Origin: Pyrococcus sp. NA2
Lineage (GTDB): Archaea > Methanobacteriota_B > Thermococci > Thermococcales > Thermococcaceae
Length of the DNA: 64,000 bases
NCBI RefSeq assembly: GCF_000211475.1
Contig: NC_015474.1
Span: forward strand, 1,488,001 to 1,552,000
Direction: 5' to 3'
Part shown: one piece after another, positions 46,869-56,666 of the stretch
Layout of the letters: every line of letters begins with the position of its first letter
Numbering within the stretch: the stretch's first letter is position 1
Notes under the pieces: generated by a model
Database searches by the model: none
Told to the model about the DNA's origin: nothing
The model's input: the letters and a program-made list of their open reading frames with translations, nothing else
Translations under genes and position numbers: made by a program

Positions 46869-48203
46869 TCATTCTATCTCCTCCGCGAGAGGTGAGCCGT
46901 CCTCTACCCTTATTCCCCTGTTCAGCATGTCTCTGAGGTCCTTTTCTGGATCGTTTATGAGCTTCAAGTCGAACTGCTTCCTCAAAATTTCAAACACTTT
47001 CGGGGTTAAGAACTCAGGTGGCCTCGGTCCAATGTATATTCCCCTTATTCCCAAGTATAAGAGGGTGTAGAGGATTCCTATGGCTTTTTGCTCCATCCAC
47101 GATAACACTATTGAGAGGGGTAGGGAGTTCACGTCAACTCCCAATTCATTTGCCAATGCTATGGCTATCTCAATTATGGAATATACATTGTTGCACTGAC
47201 CAAAATCCATAAACCTTGGTATCCCCTCTATGTCTCCATAGTTCCTCCCGTTGTACCTGAACTTTCCACATGCCGCACTCAGGATTATTGCATCCTTTGG
47301 AATGATCTCGGTTAGTCTCTCATAGTAGCTCATCTTTGGATTTGGAACGTCACATCCACCGACAATGAATATATGCTTTATCTTCCCTTCCTTGATGAGT
47401 TCAACGAGCTTATCCTTGATCTCTAGTGTGTGATGGAATCCAGTCACTATCTTACCTCCTTCTCTTCTCTCCATCCTAGGCGTTTCTAAGGCCTTCTTTA
47501 TGACTGGTTCAAAATCATAGTCCCTGATGTGTGGAACTCCCTCAAGTCCAGCAATGCCAACGGTGAACATCCTGTCAGCATATGCCTTAGTTGGTTGCTG
47601 AACACAATTGCTAGTCCCCACTATAACCCCAGGAAACTCTGCGAACTCCTTTCTCTGGTAAACCCACGAACCACCCCAGTTCCCATAAAGTGACTCGAAC
47701 TTCCTCAGCTCGGGATACGAATGAGCAGGGAGCATTTCCGAGTGTGTATAGACTTTTACCTCATTCTCGAGTCCCATCTCCCTTATCTGCTTAAGTAGTT
47801 CATAGAGGGCTTTGTAGCTGTGACCAGTAACTAGGATTCCATGCCCCTCAACTGTCCCAGTCGGAACTTCGACGGGCTCGGGCCTTCCAAATGTCTCAAC
47901 ATATGCCTTGTCTAACAGTCTCATTGCCTCAAGATGCACCCTTCCAGCTTCAAGTATCATCTCCACGAATCTGTTCTTGTCAAAGTTCACATTCGTCAGC
48001 GTTGAGTAAAGAGCCTCGGCTAGGAAGTGGCCTATCTCGGGGTTATCGTAACCGAGTTCGAGGGCGTGATAATAATAGGCAGCTGTCCCTTTTATTCCAT
48101 AAATGAGGGCTTCCTGTAAAGAATTTAGGTCTGGATCCTTTCCACAGACTCCCCTAATGGTGCATCCTCCGGCTAAGCTCATCGAACACTGATTGCAGAG
48201 CAT
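46869..48203 (-). CDS. hcp: Hybrid cluster protein (hydroxylamine reductase)
   Basis: 444 aa Fe-S/hybrid-cluster enzyme of nitrosative or oxidative stress; it reduces hydroxylamine or NO. N-terminal cluster Cys: MLCNQCSMSLAGGCTIRGVCG. Hybrid cluster ligands: VEGHGILVTGHS, GTSNCVQQP, IVGGCDVPNPKMSYY, LSAACGKFRYN and DFGQCNNVYS. ATG 48203 is preferred to GTG 48212 because GGAGGTGA lies 5 nt upstream. A perfect TATGAC-GCGT-GTCATA dyad sits just before the ribosome site, and a divergent HTH gene with matching operators follows. Confidence 0.95.
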   Translation of the reverse strand: MLCNQCSMSLAGGCTIRGVCGKDPDLNSLQEALIYGIKGTAAYYYHALELGYDNPEIGHFLAEALYSTLTNVNFDKNRFVEMILEAGRVHLEAMRLLDKAYVETFGRPEPVEVPTGTVEGHGILVTGHSYKALYELLKQIREMGLENEVKVYTHSEMLPAHSYPELRKFESLYGNWGGSWVYQRKEFAEFPGVIVGTSNCVQQPTKAYADRMFTVGIAGLEGVPHIRDYDFEPVIKKALETPRMERREGGKIVTGFHHTLEIKDKLVELIKEGKIKHIFIVGGCDVPNPKMSYYERLTEIIPKDAIILSAACGKFRYNGRNYGDIEGIPRFMDFGQCNNVYSIIEIAIALANELGVDVNSLPLSIVLSWMEQKAIGILYTLLYLGIRGIYIGPRPPEFLTPKVFEILRKQFDLKLINDPEKDLRDMLNRGIRVEDGSPLAEEIE

Positions 48204-48216
48204 CTCCTTCACCTCC

Positions 48217-48347
48217 TATGACGCGTGTCATATCCAGGAAATTGATGAAATTTTTTGCATAAAAATTTTGCGGTTTATTAACCTAAAGATGTTCAATGAC
48301 TTATGTCATATAAAGCCTAGAAACGCTTAAATATTCCGCGTGTCATA
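48217..48347. promoter_or_regulatory. GTCATA operators in the hcp-regulator divergent promoter
   Basis: Three GTCATA copies at 48227, 48305 and 48342. Two form dyads: ATGAC-GCGT-GTCAT (48218-48231, flanked by T/A to six-bp arms) and ATGAC-TTAT-GTCAT (48296-48309). The third, CGCGTGTCATA, lies between the TATA box CTTAAATATT (48326-48335) and the regulator start. The positions suit repression of both genes. Confidence 0.65.
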
Positions 48348-48356
48348 AACATTTAC

Positions 48357-48740
48357 ATGAAGGTTAGTGCCTTTGAAGTTGCCTCTCGCTACGTTTACCC
48401 CTCGATCAGGAGAAGGTTGGTTCAAGCTTTAAGCGAAAAAGGATTGAAGCAGAGGGAGATAGCCAAGTTGCTCCATATCAGCCAATCGGCCGTTTCCAGA
48501 TATCTGAGGATGAACAGGGGAAGCATCATAGACATCTCAAAGTTTCAAGATATAGATGAGGAAGTAAAAGAGCTCGCTGAAAGGGTAATTAGGGAGAGAC
48601 CCGATGAGTATAAGATACACAAAGAGCTCATGAGAATCACAATTGAGTTCTTAAAGAGAGGGTATGGGTGCTCGTTTCACGCTAAGATCGATCCTGAGAT
48701 AGACCCTCAGTCCTGCCGGATATGCATAGAGATCCTTTAA
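48357..48740 (+). CDS. HTH transcriptional regulator with Cys-rich sensor end
   Basis: 127 aa. Helix-turn-helix: LKQREIAKLLHISQSAVSRYLR at residues 30-51. The C-terminus has CSFHAKIDPEIDPQSCRIC, three Cys that could bind an Fe-S cluster or sense redox or nitrosative stress. It is divergent from hcp and shares its operator motif; one GTCATA lies between its own TATA box and ATG, so autoregulation is likely. ATG 48357 is about 25 bp from the TATA box: leaderless. Confidence 0.8.
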   Translation: MKVSAFEVASRYVYPSIRRRLVQALSEKGLKQREIAKLLHISQSAVSRYLRMNRGSIIDISKFQDIDEEVKELAERVIRERPDEYKIHKELMRITIEFLKRGYGCSFHAKIDPEIDPQSCRICIEIL

Positions 48741-48756
48741 TCCTATTTCGCTTCGT

Positions 48757-49686
48757 TCAGTACTCCCTGGACTTAAGCTTCCTCATGTAAAATTTCTTTC
48801 CATTGTATTCAAGCTCTATCAACTTTCCTTCTCTTATGAGCTTCTCGACAACGCTCCAGTCAGCGTTTGCTTTCCTTAGAAGCTCTCTAACCGCTTCCTC
48901 CCTCATGGGATGAACCGCGGTTATGCTGAGCAAGTCCTCCTCTACGTTGCCTGTGAAGGCGAAGGCGTTTCCCTCGTAACCTATTAAGTATTCGACATCT
49001 TTGACTACCTCCGAAAATAGGTTGTAAGCTTCGTTTATTATGGCTTCACTTGCAGGCTTGACCCATCTCTCAGCTGGAGGTCTCGTTGGTATCGCTATGT
49101 AGGCCTTATCTGGCTTTAGCTCTTTGAGAAACTCGGCTATCTTTCTCAATTCATCTCCGTAGTTTACGTTTATGAGCATCGTCTCAGTTACCAAGGTTCC
49201 TTTGAATTCCCTTCTGAATTCTAACATTCCCTCTAAGATGTCCCTCAACTTTAGAGACTTGTGAGGCCTGTCAACTTTCCTCCATATCTCTTCGCTCACG
49301 GCGTCCAGCTTTAGGGAAACGTAATCAAAGAGCGACAAATCCTCCCTAACGTCTTCCCTCCATATGAGGGATGAGTTTGTTAATATAGCCAATCTATAAC
49401 CGAGGTCTTTGAGCATATCAGCTTCAATTCCTAAGTTAACATCCAGCGTTGGCTCGCCATCCGGAACGAAGGTTATGTAATCAACATCACCAACCTTTTC
49501 AAGTCTCATCTCAACTTCCCTGAATATCTCCCTTGGATCGTAGAATTCTCTCCTTTCAACTTCCATCTTTAGGGTTCTTCCAATCTGACAGTAAACGCAG
49601 GAGTAGCTACATATCTTATCTGGGATGTTGTTGATGCCAAGACTCTTCCCAAGTCTTCTTGAGGGGACGGGACCGAAGGCTATCAT
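48757..49686 (-). CDS. Radical SAM protein (COG0731-like)
   Basis: 309 aa. It begins FGPVPSRRLGKSLGINNIP and has the cluster motif CSYSCVYCQIG (CxxxCxxC), then TFVPDGEPTLD, YRLAILTNSSLI, YVSLKLDAV and IPTRPPAERWVKP, the layout of the COG0731 family of Fe-S oxidoreductases. C-terminal winged-helix-like part (EEAVRELLRKANADWSVVEKLIREGKL). Substrate unknown. Its promoter carries the TTAGGTTAGCCTAA operator just downstream of the TATA box, so metal or iron control is likely. Confidence 0.85.
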   Translation of the reverse strand: MIAFGPVPSRRLGKSLGINNIPDKICSYSCVYCQIGRTLKMEVERREFYDPREIFREVEMRLEKVGDVDYITFVPDGEPTLDVNLGIEADMLKDLGYRLAILTNSSLIWREDVREDLSLFDYVSLKLDAVSEEIWRKVDRPHKSLKLRDILEGMLEFRREFKGTLVTETMLINVNYGDELRKIAEFLKELKPDKAYIAIPTRPPAERWVKPASEAIINEAYNLFSEVVKDVEYLIGYEGNAFAFTGNVEEDLLSITAVHPMREEAVRELLRKANADWSVVEKLIREGKLIELEYNGKKFYMRKLKSREY

Positions 49687-49699
49687 GCAACCACCATAG

Positions 49700-49724
49700 T
49701 TAGGTTAGCCTAATTCATTATAAG
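49700..49724 (-). promoter_or_regulatory. TATA box with DtxR/IdeR-like operator, radical SAM promoter
   Basis: On the minus strand CTTATAATG (49716-49724) is followed at once by TTAGGCTAACCTAA (49700-49713), a near-perfect dyad. The same 14 bases occur at 59031-59044 in front of the Fe-S MinD-type genes, with the same layout. The motif resembles bacterial IdeR/DtxR boxes. Confidence 0.6.
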
Positions 49725-49737
49725 CTTACCCTCTAAG

Positions 49738-49748
49738 GTTTTTAAATC
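49738..49748 (+). promoter_or_regulatory. TATA promoter of the MFS transporter
   Basis: GTTTTTAAATC about 25 bp before the ATG at 49768; leaderless transcript expected. It is back to back with the radical SAM promoter. Confidence 0.5.
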
Positions 49749-49767
49749 GGACAAAGTATTCCCAAAC

Positions 49768-50940
49768 ATGCATTGGAGTGAAATACCAAGAGAGGCCAAG
49801 ATGTACATGCTGTACCACACCGTAATAGAACCTCAACTCATAGTCTGGCTACTCTTTCCCCTCTACCTCATGAAAACGGGCTATTCGATACTTGAGGTTG
49901 GCGCCTTTTTCACGGTTGTTAACATCGCTTCAATTCCCTTAACCTACCTGTTTGGTAGAATGTTTAACAATTGGGACATTAAGAAGGGTCTTATCGCCAT
50001 AGATTTCCTTGATGGAGTGGCGTACATTCTCTACGGTTTTGCGAAGGGCGCGATTGCTCCTCTTCTCCTCTTCATTGGTAGGTTAATTGAAAAGCTATCT
50101 GAGATGCTATACCCCCTCTACAGGGCCTATGAACAGATAATATACCCCAGGGATAGGTACGAGGAAATATTTGCATGGCATCTAAGACTACCAGAAATTT
50201 CTAGGCTGATCTCATTCCCCATTCTTGGCTACATATTCGGCTATATCTATCCCGAGCCTTCCCATTATCGAATGGCATTCCTGGTATTTGGTCTCCTCTC
50301 AGCTTTCACGATAACTTACCTCTGGCTGTTCTTGCCGAGCGTTGAGAGAAAGGAGAGGATAAGCCCCGAGGGATTTAAGTTTAAGGTTCATGAGTTCAAA
50401 TTGCTCTTGGCGTTTGAGGGGCTCTTAACGATAGCCTGGTCTTTAGCTCCGACTATAGTCCTCCTAAATTACGTTGTGTTCACATTAAAGAAGACCATAT
50501 TTGAGGTAACCTTGATTTCTTGCGCAAGTAGCTTAGCCACGATAGCTGGAACGTACGTCAGCGAGAAGATTCCAAAGGAGAAAGGATTTCAGGCAATAAC
50601 GATTGGCATGCTAATTAATGCATTCTATGCCCTTGTAATGTCCCTATCCCCACCCTTCTGGATGGTTTTAATCGCTTATTCCCTGGGAGACTTTGGATTG
50701 GCAGTGTGGTTTCCCTTCTATAGGGCATGGATGTTCAGGCTCATACCTAATGAGAGGGTGAGCGAATTCCATGCAGCTATCTCAAGCTATAGAAGGGTGA
50801 TCGAACTCGTGGCGCCGGTCTTAGCTGGTGCATTAGCGACTCTACACCCGACGTTACCTTACGCGGTTAGCCTAGTGGGATTCCTTCTCGCAGGTTTGTT
50901 ATTCATAATAATAAGGAGAAGAAGGGAAGTCACTCAATGA
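49768..50940 (+). CDS. MFS-type transporter
   Basis: 390 aa, about 12 transmembrane helices in two halves with a central cytosolic loop ([21 protein letters not shown]). Seen: [30 protein letters not shown] and [25 protein letters not shown]. No substrate can be inferred. It is divergent from the radical SAM gene; its end overlaps leuS by 11 bp (convergent). Confidence 0.8.
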   Translation: MHWSEIPREAKMYMLYHTVIEPQLIVWLLFPLYLMKTGYSILEVGAFFTVVNIASIPLTYLFGRMFNNWDIKKGLIAIDFLDGVAYILYGFAKGAIAPLLLFIGRLIEKLSEMLYPLYRAYEQIIYPRDRYEEIFAWHLRLPEISRLISFPILGYIFGYIYPEPSHYRMAFLVFGLLSAFTITYLWLFLPSVERKERISPEGFKFKVHEFKLLLAFEGLLTIAWSLAPTIVLLNYVVFTLKKTIFEVTLISCASSLATIAGTYVSEKIPKEKGFQAITIGMLINAFYALVMSLSPPFWMVLIAYSLGDFGLAVWFPFYRAWMFRLIPNERVSEFHAAISSYRRVIELVAPVLAGALATLHPTLPYAVSLVGFLLAGLLFIIIRRRREVTQ

Positions 50941-53833
50941 ATATAGCAGGCTTTAGAGGCATTGCCTGCTTCTTCTTCCCGCCCTTGTCTTCTTCGGGGT
51001 TAATTATTATCTCCAATCCAAGCTCCTTCTCGATGAAATCCCTGGCCTCCCTAAGAACCCTTTCCTCATCTATCCTCTTAACTTCAAAGGCCCTATCCTT
51101 GATTATTGTCTGAACCAACTTGCTTACCTCCTTCCCGCGCTTCCTCATCTCTGGATCCTTCATGAGCTCGGCCATCGCACTCTTGAAGTCCCTCTTCTCG
51201 GCGACAACCTCGTAGACCTTCCACTTCCATTCTGGGGCCGTGTAGATGTAAGCTCTCTTTGCGTTCTCGATCTTTGCAACCTCTATTATCTCCTTTATGT
51301 CCTCTATTAGGGACTTTATGAACTCCTCCTCCTGTTCGACCTTCTCGTCCCACCACTCCTCTACTGGCTCGGGCCACTTTGCTAGACTTACAAAGCCCTC
51401 TCCTCCAAGTTTCTCCCAGAGCTCTTCGCATATGTGTGGTGTAAACGGTGCCATCAGCCTTACCCAGATATCAGCTAGCTTTCTTAACACGAAGCGTTTT
51501 GCTTCATCGTCTCTACCCTCAGTCCTCCTCATATACCATCTTAGGTCATTCATTATGCTGTAGAAGGCCCATTGAACGGCTGTTCTAGTCTTGAACTCTT
51601 CTAGTGCCTCTGTTGTTCCTTTTATCGCCTTGTTCAATCTATGCAACAACCATCTGTCTATCCTCTTTAGCTCTACCCCATTGCTAACCTCGTACTCTGC
51701 GAACTGCGTTATCAATTCGTAGAACCTTTCAAGCTGTCTTCTCAGCTTCCCTACCTCTTTCCTCCTCCAGTCGAAATCGCTATCGTGCTCTGCCAAGCTC
51801 ATTATGTATAGCCTAACAACATCTGCCCCGTTCTCCTCTATCGCATCTATGAAGTTCAAAACGTTGCCCTTGCTCTTACTCATCTTCTGCCCTTCCAGCG
51901 TTCCAAAGCCATTAACAGCTATTCCCCTCGGCCAGTGCTCCTCCCTGAATATGGCAACGTGGTTGAATATGAAGAACGTTAGATGATTCGGTATCAGATC
52001 TTTTCCTGAGCATCTCCAGTCCAGCGGATACCAGTACTCAAATTCCTCCTTCATCTCGTGAATTATCTTAGCTGGTATTCCTGTCTTCTTCTCCAGTTCC
52101 TTCTCCTTCTCTTCGCTAAACTCCTCCAGGAATATGTAGTCGAAGAACTCTGGAGTTAGCTTCTCGGGATCCAGCTTCCCTTCTTCTCTCAGCTTGTTTA
52201 TGTGCCTGCTTATCGTATAGTAGGCCATGTAAATTGTTGAATCGCTAAGACTCTCTATCACCCACTCTGGATCCCAGGGCAATGGGGTTCCAAGTCCTAC
52301 TTTCCTTGCACAGGCCTTCTTGTCTAGCCAGTCTATTATCGCCTCGAACTGGGCCCTCCTTGTTTCTGGATATATCTTCATTCTTGACAATGCCTTCTTG
52401 GCCTTCTCCTTCCACTCGGGATTTCCGTAGTCTATGAACCACTGGTCGTGGATTATCTTTATCACCGCCCTATTTCCGAACCTTGAGATAACGTTCTTCT
52501 CCGCGAACTCGTACATTACCTCCGCTATTCCCTTTTCAATCATATCCTTCGCTATGAGCTCCTTAACCTCTTGAACGGGCTTTCCGTCGTATGGGGGAAT
52601 CTTGAATATTCCCTTGTGGTATTCGGCTTTGTATATTGTCTTTGTTGCCTGCTCAAGCTTTTCCCTCTCCTTTTGGCTCTTTATGCCGAGCTTCTCAACT
52701 TCTTCAACAGCTGGGAAATCTCCATAACCCTCTAGCTTTATCAGGGAGATGTAACTTATCTCTTCAACAACCCTTGGATCTATATCGTACTTCTCTAGGA
52801 TCTCAGTTTCCCTCTTCAGGTCTTCCAGTGCTACATGATCGAATGGTGCATGAGCCGGAACGCTCATGACAACTCCAGTTGCATTGTCCGGATCGACGAA
52901 CTCTGCTGGAAGAATTATGACCTCATCTCCAGTGACGGGATTCCTGACGTACTTCCCTATGAGTTTCTCTCCTTTAAACTCCTCTAGAACCTTAATCTCC
53001 CTATCCTGGAAGGAGAGCTTGTAGGCGGCTTCCTTGCTGACTATCCACGTCTCTTCTTTTTCCCCTCTCTTCACCTTGGCCTTAACGTACGTTGCATTTG
53101 GGTTTACCCACATGTTTGTAACTCCATAAACTGTCTCTGGCCTTAGTGTTGCGGCAGGCAGGTATATCGTCTCCTCCCCTTCCTTAAGCTCAAATTTTAT
53201 TATAATGTAATCAAGGATTGGAACGTCTTCTCCTTCCATCAAGTCATGATCTCCAAGCGGAGTTCCAACCACGGGATCCCATCTAACCCTGTGAGCTCCC
53301 TTAACTATGTAACCCTTCTCCTTCAACTTCCAGAACTGCCACTCTATGAACTTGCTGAACGGTGGGAAGAGTGATGTAGTGTAGAATTCCCTGCTCCAGT
53401 CAACACTAAAGCCTGCCCTTATGAAAGTTTCCTTTGCAGCTTTCATGAAGTATTTCACTATGTTAACGGGATCTTCAAAGCTCCAGAGGATGTCTTCTGG
53501 AACCTTGTAAACCTCCTTGTATATCCAGATCGTGTGGGGGTCTCTGTTCTTTATTCTCTCGGCTATTCCGACTATTGGAGAACCTGTTATGTGCCATGCC
53601 ATTGGAAACAGAACATTGTATCCCTGCATTCTCTTGAATCTAGCGATTACATCAGGGATTGTGTAGGTTCTAGCGTGCCCCACATGGAGGTGTCCGGAGA
53701 GGTATGGAAAGGCAACGGTTATGTAGAATTTCTTCTCCTTCGGCTTGTCCTTTATGTTCGGCTCGAATATCTTTGCCTCAAGCCATTTCTTCTGCCACTT
53801 TTCCTCAATAGCCCTGAAGTTTACTTCAGGCAT
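50930..53833 (-). CDS. leuS: Leucyl-tRNA synthetase (archaeal type)
   Basis: 967 aa class I synthetase. HIGH motif as [10 protein letters not shown] near residue 50, large CP1 editing domain (residues 200-500, with [14 protein letters not shown] and [12 protein letters not shown]), KMSKS motif as [15 protein letters not shown] near 650, anticodon domain, and a C-terminal archaeal extension ending [20 protein letters not shown] box (CTTTAAATAC on the minus strand, about 53962-53971) leaves a leader of about 100 nt. Confidence 0.97.
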   Translation of the reverse strand: MPEVNFRAIEEKWQKKWLEAKIFEPNIKDKPKEKKFYITVAFPYLSGHLHVGHARTYTIPDVIARFKRMQGYNVLFPMAWHITGSPIVGIAERIKNRDPHTIWIYKEVYKVPEDILWSFEDPVNIVKYFMKAAKETFIRAGFSVDWSREFYTTSLFPPFSKFIEWQFWKLKEKGYIVKGAHRVRWDPVVGTPLGDHDLMEGEDVPILDYIIIKFELKEGEETIYLPAATLRPETVYGVTNMWVNPNATYVKAKVKRGEKEETWIVSKEAAYKLSFQDREIKVLEEFKGEKLIGKYVRNPVTGDEVIILPAEFVDPDNATGVVMSVPAHAPFDHVALEDLKRETEILEKYDIDPRVVEEISYISLIKLEGYGDFPAVEEVEKLGIKSQKEREKLEQATKTIYKAEYHKGIFKIPPYDGKPVQEVKELIAKDMIEKGIAEVMYEFAEKNVISRFGNRAVIKIIHDQWFIDYGNPEWKEKAKKALSRMKIYPETRRAQFEAIIDWLDKKACARKVGLGTPLPWDPEWVIESLSDSTIYMAYYTISRHINKLREEGKLDPEKLTPEFFDYIFLEEFSEEKEKELEKKTGIPAKIIHEMKEEFEYWYPLDWRCSGKDLIPNHLTFFIFNHVAIFREEHWPRGIAVNGFGTLEGQKMSKSKGNVLNFIDAIEENGADVVRLYIMSLAEHDSDFDWRRKEVGKLRRQLERFYELITQFAEYEVSNGVELKRIDRWLLHRLNKAIKGTTEALEEFKTRTAVQWAFYSIMNDLRWYMRRTEGRDDEAKRFVLRKLADIWVRLMAPFTPHICEELWEKLGGEGFVSLAKWPEPVEEWWDEKVEQEEEFIKSLIEDIKEIIEVAKIENAKRAYIYTAPEWKWKVYEVVAEKRDFKSAMAELMKDPEMRKRGKEVSKLVQTIIKDRAFEVKRIDEERVLREARDFIEKELGLEIIINPEEDKGGKKKQAMPLKPAIFIE

Positions 53834-54014
53834 GGCCAGAACCTCCGTTCAAAGCTTTCGCAGAAGGAGATTACAAAATAGCTCGGAGATATCAAGAAGT
53901 CATGAGAAACTGAGAAGTCTATCCCTCCTCATTGGCATCGCTCTTCATAATGGTGTTGAGTATTTAAAGTTTTTGATGTTTGGAGTTCTAAAATAAGAAG
54001 GGAAAAAGCAAAGT

Positions 54015-55449
54015 TCATTCTGACTTTCCATATAGCTTGTCGTAATATTCGCCCAAGAGATTCCTTGCGACCGTCTCCTCTCCTAGTTGCTCCCATCTCT
54101 TTTTAGAGGCATAATAGAGAACCAATCCTAGGAGGATCCAGAAGATTAGAACACCATATTCGTGAGGCCATTCAAGACTCATTGATGTTCCAGGGATTAA
54201 TGGTATGATAACGACTATCGTCACGAGGATCAGCGCTATTGCCCCAGTTAATATCCCGCCAGGAGTCTTGAAAGGTCTCTCCAACTGAGGATACTTGAGC
54301 CTCATCAGTATCATTGATATAACCGAAATACCCCATGCAATTCCTATTGCTACACCCGTTATGTCCAGGAACCATACGAGGGCTCCAAGGCCTAGCATTC
54401 CAAAGAATATTGATACGAGAGTTGCAAGAATAAGGGCATTTGTCGGCGTTCCGTACTTCTCATGAAGCTTTGAAAAAGTCTCTGGGAGTAATCCCATCCT
54501 TGACATGCTAAATACTAATCTTGAACCTGCTAAGACAGCTGCATTCCAGCTGGTCACTAAGCCAATGAATCCAGCTAGCCACATTAATAATCCTAACGGC
54601 TTAGCTATGCTGGCCATTTCGTCAATTAATCCCCTTTCTAAGTGTATTGATTGAGTTACTGGCATCATTATCGCTCCTGCAAACATCTCTAGGATGTAGA
54701 AGATTCCAGCGAACGTTACGGAGAGAACCACAGCCAGGCCAAACTTTTTCTCAGAGACTGCTGCTTCCTCTCCTATCATTTGTTAGCATAGAGAACCCCG
54801 TGAGATATCCTATAGTTATTAGTGCAAACCTGAAGGAGGCCTTAATCGGAGATAGCTCCTTTGGGAACAGAGGATGCATATTTGAGAGCGACCCCTTTGC
54901 CAGGGCAACTATGAGGGCTATTGCACCAATTCCAAGTAGTATTATGAACATTACCTTCTGGAACCCTTCTGCAATCTTAACTCCCCTATAATTCAGGTAG
55001 AAGAAGAACAATGCTCCACCAATTCCAACGAGGAGCGAAGGTAAATAAACTGGAGTTCCAGCAACGCTGTATATTGGGATAGTGTTTAGCTGTGGGAAAA
55101 ACCAGCTGAGCAAGAGTGGGAGACCTATGACGTAGAAGCTCATCGCTCCAGTTATATAGCCAAGGAACAACATCCATGCAGCGAAGAATGAGCCTTTTAT
55201 GCCAAGCACCGGGTATGCAAACGCGACTTCGCCACCCTCCCTCTTTATGGTTGCACCAAGTTCTGCATAGGAGAGAGCTATCAAAGAAGCCATTATTGTC
55301 CCTATAATGAATCCTAGTATTACGCCTCCCGGGCCATAAAGCTTGTAGAACCTTGTATTCATGTATGTCCAACTTGTTCCTATTATGCCAGCCATTCCAA
55401 GGGCTATCAAACCAAAGAAGGTGACCTCCTTTTTAAGACCTCCAGCCAT
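54015..55449 (-). pseudogene. APC-family amino-acid permease, broken by a frameshift
   Basis: Two overlapping frames together make one permease of normal length (about 480 aa, 12 helices). The first, 55449 to 54751, has GLIALGMAGIIGTSW and six helices up to TIGYLTGFSMLTN, then runs into DRRGSSSL*. The second, 54779 to 54015, takes over as MIGEEAAVSEKKFGLAVVLS and completes the protein (LVFSMSRMGLLPETF, YPQLERPFKTPGG). At the junction, ACAAATGATAGG, the text LTN|MIGEEA would be continuous with one or two bases changed. Either a true mutation, a sequencing error, or less likely two coupled half-proteins. Upstream neighbour is a dipeptidase. Confidence 0.75.
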
Positions 55450-55453
55450 ATTA

Positions 55454-56467
55454 TCACCCTACAACTTTCTTAAATACCCTAAGGAAGTTCTCTCCAAGAA
55501 TAAGCCTTATCTCCTTCTCGCTGTATCCCCTTTCAACTAGTTTTGCCGTGAAGTTTGGCAAATCCTCATCCTTTGTAAGTCCCTTCGTGTAGATGTTCTC
55601 GAGTGGAAGATACCTTCTCTCCTCCTCGCTGAGATACTTCAGCGTGTAATCGAAGAAGTCAAGACCCAATCCAACATGCTTAATTCCTGCGATATCAACT
55701 ATGTGATCCAAGTGGTCAATCAATCTATCTAGAGTCGGATTCTTCTCATCAACGAACAATCCTGCCGAGTTTAGCCCTATAACGCCATCTCTCTCGGCTA
55801 TTGCCTTTATTTGTTCATCGGTTAAATTCCTGGGGTGATTAACGAGTGCCCTACAATTGGAATGGGATGCTATTATTGGTCCCTTTGAAAACTCGATCAC
55901 ATCCCAAAAGCCTGGATCATTTAGATGGGACACATCTATTATTATTCCGAGTTTTTCAGCCTGCTCAACGACTTCAACTCCAAAAGGCGTTAACCCACCA
56001 GGAGTTCCAGATTTTTGGGGCTTCAAAAAGGCTCCATCTCCAACGTAATTCCTCCTGCTGTGAGTTAATGTCAGAACCCTGAGTCCAAGCTCATAGAATA
56101 TCCTCAGCATCTCTATGTCATTTCCCAATGGTTCCGCTCCTTCCATGCCCAGAACAAATGCTATCTTTCCTTCTTTGTATGCTTTCATGATCTCATCATA
56201 CGTCCTACATAGGGCGATCTCGGGAGTTGTCTCAAGCTCCTCATACAAATAGGCCACATAATCCAAGGCATGCCTTAGGGCCATCTCTGGAAGAGAACTA
56301 GTGTCTAAATATATTGCAAGGACTCTGCCGTTTATTCCTCCCTTTTTCATGCCCGGAAGGAAGTCTTCCTTGATAACATCCTTTCTCCCAGCCTTATGAT
56401 CCCTGAAAACATTGTAAAGTATATCGGAGTGCATATCGAACACAAAGGCCTTCTCATGGATATCCAT
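55454..56467 (-). CDS. Membrane dipeptidase (peptidase family M19)
   Basis: 337 aa zinc dipeptidase. Metal ligands: FVFDMHSDIL (HxD), VLGMEGAEP (Glu bridging the metals), TLTHSRRNYVGDG, and IIDVSHLNDPGF with IASHSNCRALVNHPRNL. No signal peptide, so it is cytoplasmic here. ATG 56467 follows GGTGAT. The broken permease follows after 4 bp, which suggests joint uptake and cleavage of dipeptides or dipeptide-like amides. Confidence 0.9.
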   Translation of the reverse strand: MDIHEKAFVFDMHSDILYNVFRDHKAGRKDVIKEDFLPGMKKGGINGRVLAIYLDTSSLPEMALRHALDYVAYLYEELETTPEIALCRTYDEIMKAYKEGKIAFVLGMEGAEPLGNDIEMLRIFYELGLRVLTLTHSRRNYVGDGAFLKPQKSGTPGGLTPFGVEVVEQAEKLGIIIDVSHLNDPGFWDVIEFSKGPIIASHSNCRALVNHPRNLTDEQIKAIAERDGVIGLNSAGLFVDEKNPTLDRLIDHLDHIVDIAGIKHVGLGLDFFDYTLKYLSEEERRYLPLENIYTKGLTKDEDLPNFTAKLVERGYSEKEIRLILGENFLRVFKKVVG

Positions 56468-56501
56468 GTAAATCACCAATGTTTAACTTTGTTGGAAATG
56501 T

Positions 56502-56660
56502 AATTAGCTTTTTGCAAAGAAAATTAGCATTTTGGCAAACCTAACTAAAGGCTCACTAAGTTAGGTTCTCGAACCTCTAAATTGTAGCATCCAGATTATA
56601 ATCAATTCTACCGATTAATAATACTAAGAGGTTAACATTTTGCTAATTTGACAATTAATT
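56502..56660. promoter_or_regulatory. Repeat-rich divergent control region between dipeptidase and cyclase
   Basis: AATTAGCTTTTTGCAAA (from 56502) recurs as AATTAGCATTTTGGCAAA (from 56522), a 20-bp period, and inverted as CATTTTGCTAATT near 56636. Between them AACCTAAC (56538) and GTTAGGTT (56560) form an 8-bp inverted repeat, and AGGTTC-TC-GAACCT (56563-56576) a second dyad. Likely operators for the dipeptidase operon. Confidence 0.45.
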
Positions 56661-56666
56661 TAAAAA

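Noticed and set aside
53834-53960. leuS leader with a short frame (ATGAAGAGCGATGCC...TAG) and a possible C/D box RNA
   Set aside because: The mini-frame contains no leucine codons for attenuation, and the C and D boxes do not line up convincingly.
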